A stretch of 64,000 nt of DNA from Eudromia elegans (lineage: Eukaryota > Chordata > Aves > Tinamiformes > Tinamidae). The position numbers were made by a program, and so were the translations under genes. This document shows positions 51,216-64,000 of this stretch, piece by piece (position 1 is the first letter of the stretch; every line of letters starts with the position of its first letter). The stretch covers positions 496,001-560,000 of the forward strand of contig PTEX01000055.1 of NCBI GenBank assembly GCA_003342815.1, written 5' to 3'. The notes under the pieces are model-generated. The model did no database searches. It was not told the origin of the DNA and saw only the letters and a list, made by a program, of their open reading frames with translations.

Positions 51216-54200
51216 CTACTTTTTATTAATTCAAGAATGTCAGTCCTTGTACCCTCACCTTCAGTCTCACCTCCTCTTCTGTAGGACCACAACTTAAATT
51301 AGAAGTGAATCCATGGAAACTAATAGGGTAATACTGCTTAAAAGCAGCAAATCACACTATCAGGACATTGTAGTTTGAATATTAGTATGTTTAGACTGCA
51401 GAAAACTACTATGCCTATTATGTATTTGCTTTGTTGTCTGTAGAAATTTATAGACTTATATTCCTATAGATGGCTCTTAAGCTTCTGTTTGCACTGCAGT
51501 ATCACTCAGCACACACAATCAGATGTACATTTCTTACCTCTCTAATTTCATGTCTCTTCATTTTGTAAAGAATTAGAATAAGATCCTCAAAAGTTTGAGT
51601 AAATTTATTTTCTGAGCCCCTCCCTGACAGGACTTATCTCCGTCTATAATTTTGCTCGTGAGCAGCTCCCTCATTCAACCTTCTGAGGATCTGTAGGAAG
51701 AGAATCTTAAATCTTGTCCCCACCTTGCACAGGCAGGGTCTAGGGCATATATTTGTGCATAGAGGAAAGATGTGAATGTGCATGTAGTGACAACCACCCA
51801 GAAAGTTAGGCAGTGAAGATCTGGAAACATAGCCCTTGGTTCTGACTTAGAGTGTTTCATCTCTTAGTCAGATCTAATGTACTAGCTGAACAGCTGAGGA
51901 GATGCTGAACACTGCGTGTGGGAACTCCCTAAATGCCTCCTGCCTAATTAAATTCCATGAGAGGTACATCTCCCTTAAGTAGTGAAGCAAAGCCACTTTG
52001 CTTCAAAATAAGATTTTTGTAAATCATGGAAATGTAGGGAGTGCACCCAAGAATATTTGAGTACATCTTTTTTCCACTTAAAATATGTAATATATGCTAC
52101 CTAGTAAATAGGCCCAGCAAAGACACTAACAGGTCATTGCAAGGGCTATGGAAACCACAAAGAGGATAAAACAAAAACAAAACAAAAAACAATTGATAGG
52201 CTATTACCACTTGTCCCCAAAGAATAAAAGTACAGCACAAATTTTGCAAAGTCTGGAAAGATTCGAGAAGTGAGTGCACTGAGACATTGCTAGGCCAAGG
52301 AGGGTGAAGTCTGTAAATCCGGCCAGGAGGTGGTCACTGGTGACCTTGAATATTTAGACATATGACTCATATGTAAAAGGATATTTGCACCACCAAGAAA
52401 CAAAAGATTAATCACTTGTTGGCGCTCTCTTCTCTCTCTCTGGGAAAAAAAAAAAAGACCCTGCAGTGATTTTTTCCTCACATTTACTTCTTCTGTCATT
52501 TTACAGTAAAGCAGCAGATTGCCTGCTTGGACTGTGAGGAATGGATAACTTCTAGTTTATTATGATGTACATTAAAAGGGGGCCCTGAGCATTAAGAGAG
52601 GCATACAGGAATCTCTTTGCTGCTTCACCATGACAGCAAGTGTTGGTGGCCTTTGAGAAACTGAGAGTTCATAAACCCGGCGCTGGGGGGAGAACTGGGA
52701 TAGAGCAGATCTCAGGCAGAAAAGATCCCTTAGGAGCAATCATGCCAACAAAACACAAGTTTGGACCTAAGCTATTTTTAAATCATTTTCTTCAAAAGCC
52801 TAAGAAACAGGATATTTTCCCACAAAACGAGCATAGAGCTGGCATATCAACGGGACTACTGGGTTTGCAAACGCACGTGATCACAGGTTTGGAAGAGATG
52901 CCTGGCCTTAGCTACCAGAGGCAGCAGCCTCTGGATATTTTACACGCACAGGACCTCTCCACCCTGTACAGAAATGCAGCTCTGCCCAAAGACGCTGCCA
53001 TGGACATCCCCGTGCAGGTTCGTGCAGCAGCGAGCAGGTTTGTGCAGCAGCTATCCCCAGCACTGCTGCCACGTGCCAAGTGCAAGGGGCAGGTCCCAGA
53101 CCAGGAGGTGCTGCAGCATCCTGTAGCATGAAGTGGCTCTCCAGCATAACAGCATAGCTTAAACAACCCATTGAGACCACGCAGGCTTCACCTGGGCCCA
53201 CCCGTTGTTTTCCACATTCTCCATATGGCTAATGTGATGGCATCGCCTTGGCATCATCAGCAGATAGCAAGTGCAGTTTGCAGTTTTTGGGAGAGGGTCC
53301 CACCTTTTCTTCCAGCCTTTCACTGCTGCAAACCTGGGCATGGCTGCATATAAAGCAGTAAGACTTATCGCTTCTCATTTACCTTGCTGCACACAAAATG
53401 TCCCAGCTTCTATCAATGGGGCCAATTTATGTCAGATAGCTGAGATGAGTTATGAATAAAAGCAGGCAGCTGGCCCTGTTCCCACTTCCAAATCCTTCTT
53501 CTGTGTAGAATTCCTAGTTCAGACTCTACCTTGGCAAGCACCTTGCAGGACTGAGCTCATGAAATTCACCCTGGAGAATGAAAGCTGGCATCCCTGTTCC
53601 AATGCTGAGCGTGGATTTGATCTGAACGCCCATGTGTTTGCTCTGCAAGTACCTCACATCTGCTGCAGGGCAGCTCTGCTTCGGATAGATAACCCTTCTA
53701 ACTTGCAATTTGCAAGCTGGGGCAGTTAACATCATAAATCATGGGGGATCCACAGGTATTTGGGCCTTTCTCTGAAAACAAAGCCATGGTGGAATTGTTT
53801 AGCAAACAATTAGAGTACCCCTTCTCCTAAATCCCCATGGATCAAACCCAAAGTCGATCTGAAAAATCCAAAGAAAATCACTGAGTCTTGATACTGTGCC
53901 AACAGCTCCCCCTACTACCATAGCAGAAGTTTGCAGCTAAGCACCAATACTGCTGATTTGTCCAGCAGGCAGCACCGAAAGACATCCTGAAAACAGACTA
54001 GTCCAAACTGGGCACTCCACTTAAAGAAAATCATGTAAGAGTGAATTAACAATATAACTTGTTTCTGTATGAAAAGGCATAGGTGCAGTTGCTCTAAGAA
54101 AAAAAAAAAAGCACATAAGGTCAGATTTAAGACCCACATGAGACAGTGATAGCTTTCCATTACTTCTACAGGCTTTGCATAAAGTCCTCACTCTGCTCCA

Positions 54201-57200
54201 CATGCGGGAGGGGAATAGCCAGAGTCCCAGCTGAGCGCTGCAGTTTACTGTGTCTCTCTCCTGCTGCCTTCCTTCCAACTCAGGAAAACTTTGACCCCAT
54301 CAGTCTAAAATCACATCATGATGTTTCACTACCTCTTGGATGTAATATGTTCCCTCATTTATTATTGTGACTTAGATTAAAGGCCTCTAATTCCCTTGGA
54401 GCTTGTAGGAGTTTGGCCATTTTTTCCGTTTAAGAAAAGGGTGAAGCTCCAGTGTTCCCTCACTCGTCTCTTCACTCACGATGCACATCCATATACCTCA
54501 TGAATACTTTATTTGCCTTCAGTTTGCTTGGAACAGACTGTAGTCATGCTGGGCATCTACCACCACTGGACAGAGACTATAAATGTTTGCAATTTTGAAG
54601 TTGCCTCGTGGTGATGATTTTGTGGCATCTATGATAAACAATCTGCACAGGGTTAATGCCACCTTTGCAGCCCAGCTGCACTGGGAATCATTTAAGCATC
54701 AGTTATCCAGGGAGGATGGAAATCAGTCATCATTAATAAAGGACTAATTGGATTCAGATGTCAGTTAATGATATTGAACATTTTTAAAAAGAAAATAATG
54801 GCCAGTTCAGACAATAAATTGTACTAGCTGACAAAAATTTGGAGTTATTCAATAGCTTGTCCTTGTCACTTCAGTATGAAAGACTTCATTTTTTGCACAA
54901 TCTGGCTTTCCATTTCATATGTCTTATGAATGGCATATTTCTCTGAGCACATATCTAAAAGGATGTGTTCACCCTAGATGTTGTTTATTAACATTTCTGC
55001 ATTCCTGTCAGCTTTTTATGTCCTACTTGCAATTAAATGGACTATTGGGAAGGACAAAAAGTATAATAATTTATAGGGCTACTGTAAGCACTAAGGCAAA
55101 GTTTTCCAAAGCTAAAAGATGCAAATCAAACCCATTTACCTGTCAAACTAGTATTTTCAGACAGCATTTTTCTACTATGTTTTGTTGTAGTTGAAAGATG
55201 GCAGAACAGATGTTTTCTGTTAGGTAGAGTTTTTCCATTCCATTGCTTTATTGTTATGATGACCACAGACAAATAATTTTCACAAAGTACACATCAATAA
55301 ACTTCATGTTTTTAACAGCTGGTGAAAATACTTCTGTATCATTCATGTAAAATTAATGCTCTCCATCCACACCTTCAGATGATTGAGTGAGGGTACCCTC
55401 CCTGTGCAGCTGCTCAGATACTAGGGTCTTTTGTTTCTGCTTGGTAGCTCTCAAGAAATAATTAGGAAGGCTGCATCTTCCTGACCTTCCCATGAGGACA
55501 GTGTTGGAAAAGCGAATCCCCATGAAAGCCCACGCAACCACCTCCTCAGTGAAGCCATCCACCAGCCAGACCCGGACATGGACGTCTCAGGCGGCAGGCA
55601 CATCCCTGCCTTGACTCTGCAAGAGGCTGAAGCCAGTCCCAATGTCCTCCAGGGATTCCCAAATACGCACCAGCTGGACTAGTGCTGCTGCACACAGCTG
55701 CTGCTTCCTTCTCAGATATGACTGAAGGTGGCATCTCCTTTTACAAACAGCCTCATGGTTAAAGTAGGAAACGAGAGGCCAAAACTCAGCTCTTGTTCAG
55801 CCTGGGTAAGTTTATCCATTTTACTGCAGACACCAAAGCAGCTAAATCTGCCCTGGAAGCTAATGCTGAGCTCCAGCTTCACCATCAGCAATGCAGGATG
55901 TACAACAGCACCTGCACTTTAAGCTCTGCAATTCACTTCAGAATTCAGCCTTGAACTGAAAAAAACAACCCCATAAACTGGTATACATCAGATTGGATGG
56001 CAAGGTGAGAAGCAAGTATGCATCCTCTAAAACCATATTAATATGATGTTTGAAGACTCTCCTTCAAAGTTTTAATATGATAGAAAACAGTGTAATGACA
56101 TCGTGCATGTCTGGCTAAAACTCTGTGAGCCTAGTTTGTGTTAAGTAGCTGCATACTGAATATTTGTCTTGAGCTAATGAAGGAAATTCTACTCAATGTA
56201 TCATATAAGTGACAGTATTATGATGAAGTTTATGTCTGTGTGCTGAATCACAGACCGCTTTGTTTTGATAAGGCTGCAAGTGATTTTTTTGTAATGATGT
56301 TGCTATACTTTGCAAGCTGAGGCTTGATGAGGTATAGATAAGTTCCAAGAACACTTAGAAGACTAAGAAAAAACTTTAAAACTCTCTTCCAAGACAGGAA
56401 AGAAAATATTTATCCTACTAGTTTAGATAATGCCTCTTAATGCAACTGTAAGATGCTTTATATTTACACTTCAGATAGATACTTTTGATACATGCCCACT
56501 GGTGGAGATCCTATACCTTCTTTATGCTTGCAAGAAGTCCACAGCTTGGAGGTCAGGCAGTAAAGAGATAAAAAAAGGAGACTCAGATCACACTGATCCA
56601 CAGCTTAAAAAGCAAAATAAACTTTTTTTTTGTCTATCAGCAACAAGAGAAGGAAAAAGAAATGAAAGCATTAGCCGCTGTACATATGATCAGAGTGAAG
56701 TTTAAAGATAGTTGTGATCTAATTATTGCCTCAATAATAAACAAATAACTCGCCTCTGTTTCCCTGCAGATTCAGGCAATCAGTACAAAGGTAAGACAGA
56801 GCAGCGAATGGGAACAAGAGGGTGAAATCAGGAATGGTCACATGGGGCCTGGAAGCAAGAATCAGAAACCTGGAGGAAGCAAGCAGCACCACTACACGTC
56901 AGGCAACCGGCACTGCAAAGATTTCAGCTAAGGTCAGCTCCTCAGAAATGGTCACCTGAAGCAGCAGGCAAGATATTCACAGTAAGAGCGGGAAGAATGT
57001 GAAAATAAACTATGAAAGGCTTTGGAACATACAGAAGAGGGTTATTTCATCTAGAACTGGAAATGAAATGAAATGCAACAAGAATGCACATAAATAACAT
57101 GATATCATTATTTGATAAGATACATGCCTTTCAAGGCAGAGTAACTGGAGTCAGCCAAACCTCTCCGGAGCTCTGTGTTATCACATGGGAACTGGCAACT

Positions 57201-57849
57201 GATACTGAGAGAAGGATAAGAAGATGATAATCTTCCCACAGTGATGAAAAAGGATTCTGAGAAAAAGATATGACAGTCCTCTGTAAATGCAGTAATGGGA
57301 TAAAAAAAAATGAAAAAAAAAAAGAAAGGAAAAGCACTCCTTGAGCTGAAGTAAAGTACAAAGGGACATAAATTAGCCAGAATTATCTTAACTCCGGTAT
57401 CACAAGACTGTTCTGCACTGCTAGAGGAGCCTGGTGTGGAAGCACCAATAGGTGCACGCTTCCGGGATGCACCTTGATGAGATTTTGGGGACGGTTATCA
57501 CACTAGATCAGAAGACTGAACTTCATGACCCAGGAAATGGATTCCAGGGCTACCTGAGCTGCAAAGGAAGTGCCAAGAGGTCAAAGTTAGAAGGATATGG
57601 ATGGTATGTGCACACAGAAGGGGAAAGTGAAAGGAGACAAGACCTTTGAAATTCAGAAAGGAAGTCCTAGGATCTACAGCCGTATATACACAGCTGCACT
57701 CGCTTGCCTACACGCGGATAGCTACAGCTCCGTGATTGACCTTGCACTCTTCATCTCTGGATTTTAGGGTTCCTCTTCACCCAATGTATCTAATAAGACA
57801 CATGAAGTCATGAGTTCTCTCCAGCTTTGTTACCTGTGTGGGAGCAGGA
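51216..57849. other. unassigned sequence
   Basis: About 6.6 kb with no recognised gene or large repeat. It contains an AAAAC-rich run at 52,167-52,192 and a (GAAAT)n-like stretch near 57,060-57,075. GC-richer intervals with overlapping short frames occur at 52,880-53,170 and 55,480-55,720. The 163-codon plus frame at 52,640-53,131 and the minus frame at 55,353-55,590 carry no motif I know. Confidence 0.45.
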
Positions 57850-57970
57850 ACGACCCTTTGTGCGCCGGCTGCTGTCTTGGCAAGCGCACGCGCTCTGCAA
57901 TCTCCCTGCCGTGCAGCGGGGAGCCCGCGCGGCGCGGGCAGCTCCCGGCTTCGCTTCCCTCGTGCAGGTA
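57850..57970. promoter_or_regulatory. compact CpG cluster (possible orphan CpG island / first exon)
   Basis: About 15 CpG dinucleotides in roughly 115 bases, including a gcccgcgcggcgcgggc core, in a region otherwise poor in CpG. It ends at cgtgcag|gtagca, a donor-like site on the plus strand (GT at 57,967). On the minus strand, cacacag|gtaaca just left of the cluster is also donor-like. A TATATA lies at about 57,683. Vertebrate promoters and first exons often look like this, but the cluster is shorter than the usual 200-base island criterion. A GC-rich repeat fragment is the main alternative. Confidence 0.3.
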
Positions 57971-59295
57971 GCACATCCCTCAGCACAGTCACCTGCAGTT
58001 CATTATCTTTGGGAAGAGGAAACAGAGCATTATGCGATGTTGAATTACAAAATGTCCGCAAGCATGTTGTGTAAAAGAGCAGAGAGTGAATACAAATTGA
58101 CTGCAAAGGAAATAAATCCCAGAAAAGGTACAAAGAACAACACTGACTTTATTAAACTTGGCTTTCTTCTTTTTTCAGTTCACAAAAATTTCAGAAATCT
58201 CCAGGAAAACATAATGGCCAGACTATATTTACTGCACTTGGATAGCAAGCTTCCTGAATGTCTACACAATAGCGCAGAGTTCAGCTGTGGCTTCCAGAGA
58301 AAAATAATCCCTGGTTGATACAGAAATCAGTAAACGATCTGTGCCCAGTGTGTGAGTTTTTTACCTGAGGTCTGTCTTGTGAAAGAGGAAGGGCAGAGCA
58401 GAGCTGTCTACCAGAGTAACCATTGCCAGCGGGAGGAGAGGTGTCCACTTTTGCCAATCTACAGTGTGTTGAAAGGAGATGTTTACCGGACCAAAACAAA
58501 AGGTTTAACTGCCAAGGACTTCTTCAGGGTGCTTGTTCTACACTGGCCCTGGTGTAAGTCTGAGTCTGAGAAGTCATATATTCTAGGAATTCAGTAGGTT
58601 CAGTAGTAGTTGATTAGTTTGTGGATCTGGGCTGATTATTCACATATATAGTTTTAAACTCAAACTCTCTGTCATTTTCTTGGTTACTTACTTCTAATTG
58701 TGAACTAAGAATTAGCAACAATGGCAAAACTACTCAGGGAATGTTGACAAATGGTAATGAAAAGAGAGGCGAGTAGTTACCACGGCAAGCACTTTACAAG
58801 GAGGCAAGACGTGTTATATTTCAGCAGTGGTTGGGCAGCACCAGGACAGATGGGAGAGTAAACAGTATGAAAAATCTGAGAAGGGGAGGCAGGCGTGTAG
58901 TGCTGGATGCTGGGCTGCTGCCTCTCACAAACCCCGACACTGCACTGCTTATTAACCCTTTTGTCCTTGGAAGCAGGGGTTTATCTGCCTTACGATGAAG
59001 CATGTCAGGCCAGCCTTGCCATAAGAAGCCATGTAATAAACAATAAGTTAGTGTCTATGGCTCATGACCCAAAGTACCACCTCTGCCAAAGAGGCTGGCA
59101 GCATTGCCAGATATCCAGAGAGCTTGGCATGGTGCTTGCAGAGCAGAGATGTGACTGCCATGAAACCAACCAACCAACCAATAAATAAAGAGAAGAGCAG
59201 AATGTACCATCCAAAATAGCGAAATTTTTTACGTATTATCTTTGTGTGATTTCAGTGAGGTAAAGTTTTGGCTTTCCAAACAGCATGATTTATTT
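57971..59295. other. unassigned sequence
   Basis: AT-rich sequence downstream of the CpG cluster. The plus frame that starts at 57,827 stays open to 58,318 but has no recognisable domain. An (AACC)n run of about four units lies at 59,165-59,181. Confidence 0.45.
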
Positions 59296-59309
59296 TTATT
59301 ATTATTATT

Positions 59310-59351
<42 letters not shown>
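59296..59351. repeat. compound microsatellite (ATT)n-(GTT)n
   Basis: About five ATT units change directly to about 13 GTT units (59,312-59,350). A single A-to-G step in the unit, spread by slippage, explains the switch. Confidence 0.97.
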
Positions 59352-62300
59352 ATATTCTTCAGGTGATTTTATTTAATATGTGTTTTGGCTTACTAAAAGA
59401 AAAGATAAGGTTTTTTCCTTATTTGCACTTCTAAAGTTTTTAGAATTGTTTACATTTTGCTTTTTTCTTTATCTTTTCTTTCCCTCTGCTTGTCCAGGGA
59501 AAAATAAAAAGTGGCAGAGAAGAAAGGGCAAAAGTAGAGAAAAGACTTATCTGCTGAAAATTAGAAGGCAAATTTTTGGAGGATTGTACTTTTTTTCTGA
59601 AAGAACTGAACACTGAGATTTCAAGAAAAGGAATACATTCCACTGAGAAAAGAGGCATTTTTTTTCCACTTGAAATATTTTAATAGGTCTCATAACATCC
59701 TGCTCAGAGGTAACCAAAGAGATATGAAAACACCTGCATATGAATTCATATTTAAATGACTTCTCTCTAAGCTCATGCGCTGCTTAATACTGCAGTGCCT
59801 GGGGACAGGAGGGAAGTGAATGTTGGTGTGTACCTTAATCCCAGGATGAAAATATCCCCTTCAGTCTTTTTCATTTGCTTCAAAATACCCAACCCCACCT
59901 TCATTCTCAGCACTACACGGAAGCCAAAAAAAAGGAGCCAAGAATTCGAGGATATTCTTTTCTTTTCTTTTCTCAAAATAACTTATTTCCCCACTCAAAA
60001 GAAAAAAAAAATCCCATCAGTGTGCCCAACTTCCAGGAAGCCATGGGATTAATTTATAGTTGCCAAGGAGAAGGCTCTGTCTCTTTAGGCACTGGCCAAG
60101 GAAGGAGCTGTTTTACATCCCTCTTTCACATGGGCAAAGAATATAAGAGATTGCTTAGCAGTCCCTCATCAGGCAGCATGAGAGTCACCTTCCTAAAAAG
60201 AAACTCACCAATATGCAGTGCAATCACTTTTCTCTCTGTTTTAGAATGTGTTAATAAGGGAAATTATGACTTTATTGCAGTTACACAGACGTATTTTTTC
60301 CATGTTATCTAAAGGCTTAATCTTTTTTAAAGGTACACTTTCATTAATTGTTAATGATCCACACTTTCCTTTTCTATTCAAGAAGCCTTTTATCTGTTAT
60401 TTCCTTATAAAAACCTCGTTATGTTAAAATATAGTAAAATATATTGCTTTGCCCCTACTTTGCTTCATCAACAAGGAGCTCTCAGATTGTGACAAGGTTA
60501 GTTTGGTTTGGGGAAAAGGAGACAGAGGTGAAATGCAAGAAAGAAATAATAGACGTAGGCTCTAAGAGGTTGTACTAAGTGAGCCCAAATGACACAACTG
60601 CCAGCTCTAAGTTTACACCCTTAAGGACCTCTGCTTTCTCTCCTGAGCTTAATCAAGCAGGTGGTTGATATGGAGAGTGTCTTGTCATTGCAAACACAAT
60701 ATCCAGTTTATGTAGTTTATGTCATCTGGGCTGTCTGAGCTTAAGATGAAAGTAGAGACAGAAAAGAGAAGGTTTTGGTGGCCTCCTACGCCCGGTAAGA
60801 GCCTCAAGCAATGAGAGCAGAGCTCAGCTCTGGGCTTGTATTCCCTGTCGTGAATTTGGTCCTGTGGGGAGGTAACGGGCAGGATGGATAAGGGCCGTCT
60901 GAGGGCCGTGCCTGAGGGCAAGCCAGTCCCTCCCAAGACACCTCAGTAGCTGGTTGCACCGTTTGGGTATTGCCAGCAGTGAAATCAAGCCGTCTTCATG
61001 ATGAAGTTTTTTAAAAGAAGTTCAAGCTGCTTGGCGAGGCACCTGGTTTTCCAGGCACATTGCTGGAATAGTTCTTCACATTCATTTTTCCTTCTCCCCT
61101 GAAGCCAGCAGGTAACATCTGGAAAATATACAAAACAAAAAGCAAATTGTCCTTTCAAAGAGGTGGGTAACTGCGCCCAGGCCGTGCGGGCGCTGCGGCC
61201 GCCCTGACACACTGCCGTTCCCCAATAGCTCCGGGCCAGGAAGCTGGGTGAGGCTGAGGCCAACAGCCTGCAGGTAGCCAGCTGCCCCTCGCGGGTGCCT
61301 CAGTATCCTCTTCTTCACGGGGAAGAAAGAGGAATGTGTCTGTCCCTCTGTGAAGGAGTTTCCTGTGCATCTTTGTTTAAAACAATGCACTTCAAGGTGC
61401 TGAAAATTAGTTTTAGGACAGGATGTGAGAGAAAAGTCAGCAAACCCCTGGAGCGTTGAGAGCTGCTATATTGACACGGTATTGTGTCTGATAAGGCCAC
61501 ATGGACACAGTTAATGCAACACTGGTGGCAAGTTAACAGGGTCTGCTGAGGACAGGTACACTGGTGCACTCACTTGGGCTGGCAGCTCAGGGTGGATCTC
61601 CACAACACAGTGACTATTCACACAGCAAGCTCTCAGCCCAGCGAACACACAGACCAAGGTCTTAGCTTCAAAATACCATGCATACAAGAGTGAACCTTCT
61701 CCTTCTCCCCTAGAAATAGTCTTGGGGCCTTTAAGAGAGGTATGAGGAGCTTTCAACTTCTTTTTTAAAATTCTACCAAAAAAGTCATGGTACGCAAGGA
61801 GAACAAAATCCATTACAGAAACTCCATCTCCTCTGCCTTAATTGAAATGGAGAAACAGATTGATAGATTTTGACCAGTGGCTGAGACACCTGTGCTATTG
61901 CTAAGTTCTTTCACTCACTGGTGAGAATGGAGCCATGTAGAGTTTAGACACTTGGTCCAAATTGCTGAGCAGGGCTCCCTTCATCAGCAATGAGAGGCAT
62001 ATTGGGAAGGTGCCGTCCCTTCTTAACCTGCCACTCACACTGCAACACGATGAACTGCTCCTCTAAGGGGGTTTGTCTCTCTGCCTGGAGCAGGCACCAC
62101 CTTGCAGAGCTGCTCTGCATAAACAAATACAGAGGAGCCACAGGAAAGGCGTTTAAAAGGTAGAACGTAGGAACTGTGAGACTCATGAGGAGGCAGGAGA
62201 TAGGCAGGCTCTTCCTCTTTGCTGTTTGCCCCAGCCTGTCACACACTGTTAAAACAGCAGCTGCTTTTCTCTTCCCAGGTCCACCAGGCTGGAACCATCC

Positions 62301-64000
62301 GGAAAAGGATTGGCCCAGTGAAGTCAGGGAAAGAACATCCTTATGCTCCACAGACATAGTAGCTGCATTTAAAAAAAAAAAAAAAAAAAGAAAAAGAAAC
62401 ACAGGTGCCTAAGATTTACAGCAGGAAGTGCACACAGGCACTGGAGAACAATTTTTGTTTTGAAAATACAGACAATATGACAGTGTAAGATTGCTCTATT
62501 TCCTGAAGAAAATTCGGTGTTTCTTAAACTGGGGCACTGACTTGCCCATCTCTCGTGCCCTTTGCATGCAGCCCAGCGTGTTCAGCCTGACCACGTGGGC
62601 TGCACTGGCCAACACACCACACTAGTGACCTTGAAGGTTGCGGTGGCACCCTGGACAGTCACACTGTACTCTTCTCAGTACTGTCAGCTAAATAAAATCA
62701 TAAACATTGCCTTGACTGTCTATTCCCCTAAACTTGTAATGTAGATGCATCAGCACAACCCACCATTTTAGGAATAAAACTGAGTTGTGAGACAGAAACA
62801 AGCAACATAAGAGCAGTGTGGATAGGCTTGAGTTCACACTGCAGGAAAAGGGACCCACTTATGATTTAGTCTAAACAAATTGCCTCTTGGCAGGAGCCAG
62901 CAGGTCAGCAGCAGAGCCGGGATCCCTGCTTTTGCTGTGTGTTGGCCCCTGTGAGGAAGGGAGGATGACTGTGTGCATGGTGCTGCACTTACGTGGCTGT
63001 CCAGCTTCCAGACTGAAGTTGGCAATCACTGCCTTGGCTTGGGACCTGGGCTGAGGAGCAGGCGCCTGGCTGCACCCCGCTGTGGAGACATGTCTCGTGT
63101 CTGCCAAATTTCAGAAATGTGTTTGATAAAAAGCGCCAGATTCCAAGATTGCAAGAAGAGCAGAAACTAGATACGACTAATCACATGGCCCAAGCCACGT
63201 GATTCGCCTCATTTTTGACATGTACTGAAGCATGGAAAAGCATGCTACATCTAGGAATTCATCAAAAATAAACCAACCTGGTATTACTATGTGTGATGAA
63301 GTTAATGTAAGAGGTTAATGGGAAAAAATATTTACAATTTTCAGACAAATGTTTGCTTTGAATTGTTTGAATAAGAACAAAAAGGAAGGATAAGGAACAT
63401 GTAACAGTATTTTATAAGACATTAAAAAATGATGTAACATTTGGATAAAGTAACATCCACAGCCAGGCATTTCAAAATAATGCATAATATTATGTGGCAA
63501 AAACTTACAGTAATAATTAAATCAAATTTTCTTTCAACAGTATTAGAATTGCAGATGATCTGGGACTAAAATTCATTTCAACAAATGACTTAATGAGCAT
63601 CATTATATTTATACAGCTTGTATAATGACACATACAAGGGCTACTCCTGCTAGCCAACATAGCTTGAGCTATTCCAGCATTAGAGATGGCTAGAGGATGT
63701 TTCAGCAGTCTGCTAAATCCCTTACATCCTGCCAGGAAGATTGTTTTTGGATAGTCTGTGAGTGTCCATGTGGTCGGGAAAGAGAAGACAGACGTGAGCA
63801 GCTCTGTGATATTCAGAGGAGATGAGGAATAGCTGCCTTGTGAGAGAAATAACATATCCTTGCCATGTACCTGGAGGTTCCTCTCTCAGAGGACACAGTC
63901 TAATGACAAATAAGGAAAATAGCCTCAAAAGAGCATAGCAATTCTGAGGGAGCCCTCCATCTTCTCAGCTAGAGGTGGGAACCTGATGCAGGGAGAAGCA
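59352..64000. other. unassigned sequence with a GC/CpG patch
   Basis: No gene is recognised. About 61,165-61,320 is GC-rich with roughly eight CpGs in its first 70 bases and a GCGGCCGC octamer at 61,195-61,202. A run of 19 A lies at 62,371-62,389 (see below). The last 1.5 kb is AT-rich without features I can name. Confidence 0.45.
62371..62399. repeat. poly(A) / A-rich run
   Basis: Nineteen A followed by gaaaaagaaa. Upstream there is no AATAAA signal and no recognised coding sequence, so a processed pseudogene is not supported. Confidence 0.85.

Noticed and set aside
52640..53131. 163-codon plus-strand frame
   Set aside because: No motif, no repeat-family match and no splice context supports coding.
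55353..55590. Minus-strand frame of about 79 codons with a protein-like Trp/Val-rich start
   Set aside because: No ATG at the start, no recognised family, and a stop immediately upstream. Not enough to call an exon.
57827..58318. 163-codon plus-strand frame starting at the CpG cluster
   Set aside because: The first third is open because it is GC-rich and the rest shows no domain. I keep the CpG cluster as a finding but not the protein.
62200..62400. Possible processed pseudogene or exon (pyrimidine tract plus AG, GPPG-like peptide, then a 19-A run)
   Set aside because: GPPG is only one collagen-like unit, there is no AATAAA before the A run, and no coding homology is seen.

Overview
The window looks like non-coding DNA from a bird nuclear genome. 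I see no exon of a gene I can name, no rRNA or tRNA gene, no CRISPR array, no operon structure and no prokaryotic signal. The avian assignment rests on at least eight CR1 LINE fragments. Several carry the CR1 3' signature (tandem octamers like ATTCTATG next to a 'ggttggaagggacct..tctagtccaacc' core). Supporting this, I see no mammalian SINEs, interspersed repeats are sparse, and one fragment has the features of an avian-type retroviral LTR. The species cannot be told from this.

Layout: 1-8,070 is AT-rich background with a CR1 tail (121-236, minus), a strongly decayed CR1/L3-like LINE body (about 4,712-5,330, plus), a CR1 3' end (6,552-6,803, minus) and a plus-strand CR1 tail (about 7,947-8,064) preceded by a 28-bp tandem duplication. 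From 8,070 to 39,100 I recognise no mobile element, only homopolymer runs, short tandem duplications and small hairpins. One weak exon-like segment lies at 12,918-13,082. 39,107-39,531 is a probable minus-strand LTR. 40,511-49,234 is the repeat-rich core: a CR1 3' end (minus), a CR1 reverse-transcriptase relic (42,571-43,620, minus) abutting a purine-rich tract of about 440 bp, a TAATG-type pentanucleotide array, and a plus-strand CR1 RT relic lacking its 3' end. 50,094-50,214 is a compound (TTC)n-(ATT)n microsatellite, followed by an old CR1 3' region (50,604-51,215, minus). From there to 64,000 is mostly unassigned sequence with a compact CpG cluster at 57,850-57,970, a second GC/CpG patch near 61,165-61,320 and an (ATT)n-(GTT)n microsatellite at 59,296-59,351.

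The longer open frames (up to about 219 codons) are explained by repeats, low-complexity tracts or chance; none shows a domain I recognise. No set of genes works together here. I looked for an undescribed system and did not find one I can support. The observations most worth checking are the CpG cluster at 57.85 kb, the purine tract at 43.6 kb, the LTR, and the exon-like segment at 12.9 kb. Boundaries of decayed repeats are by eye and approximate.
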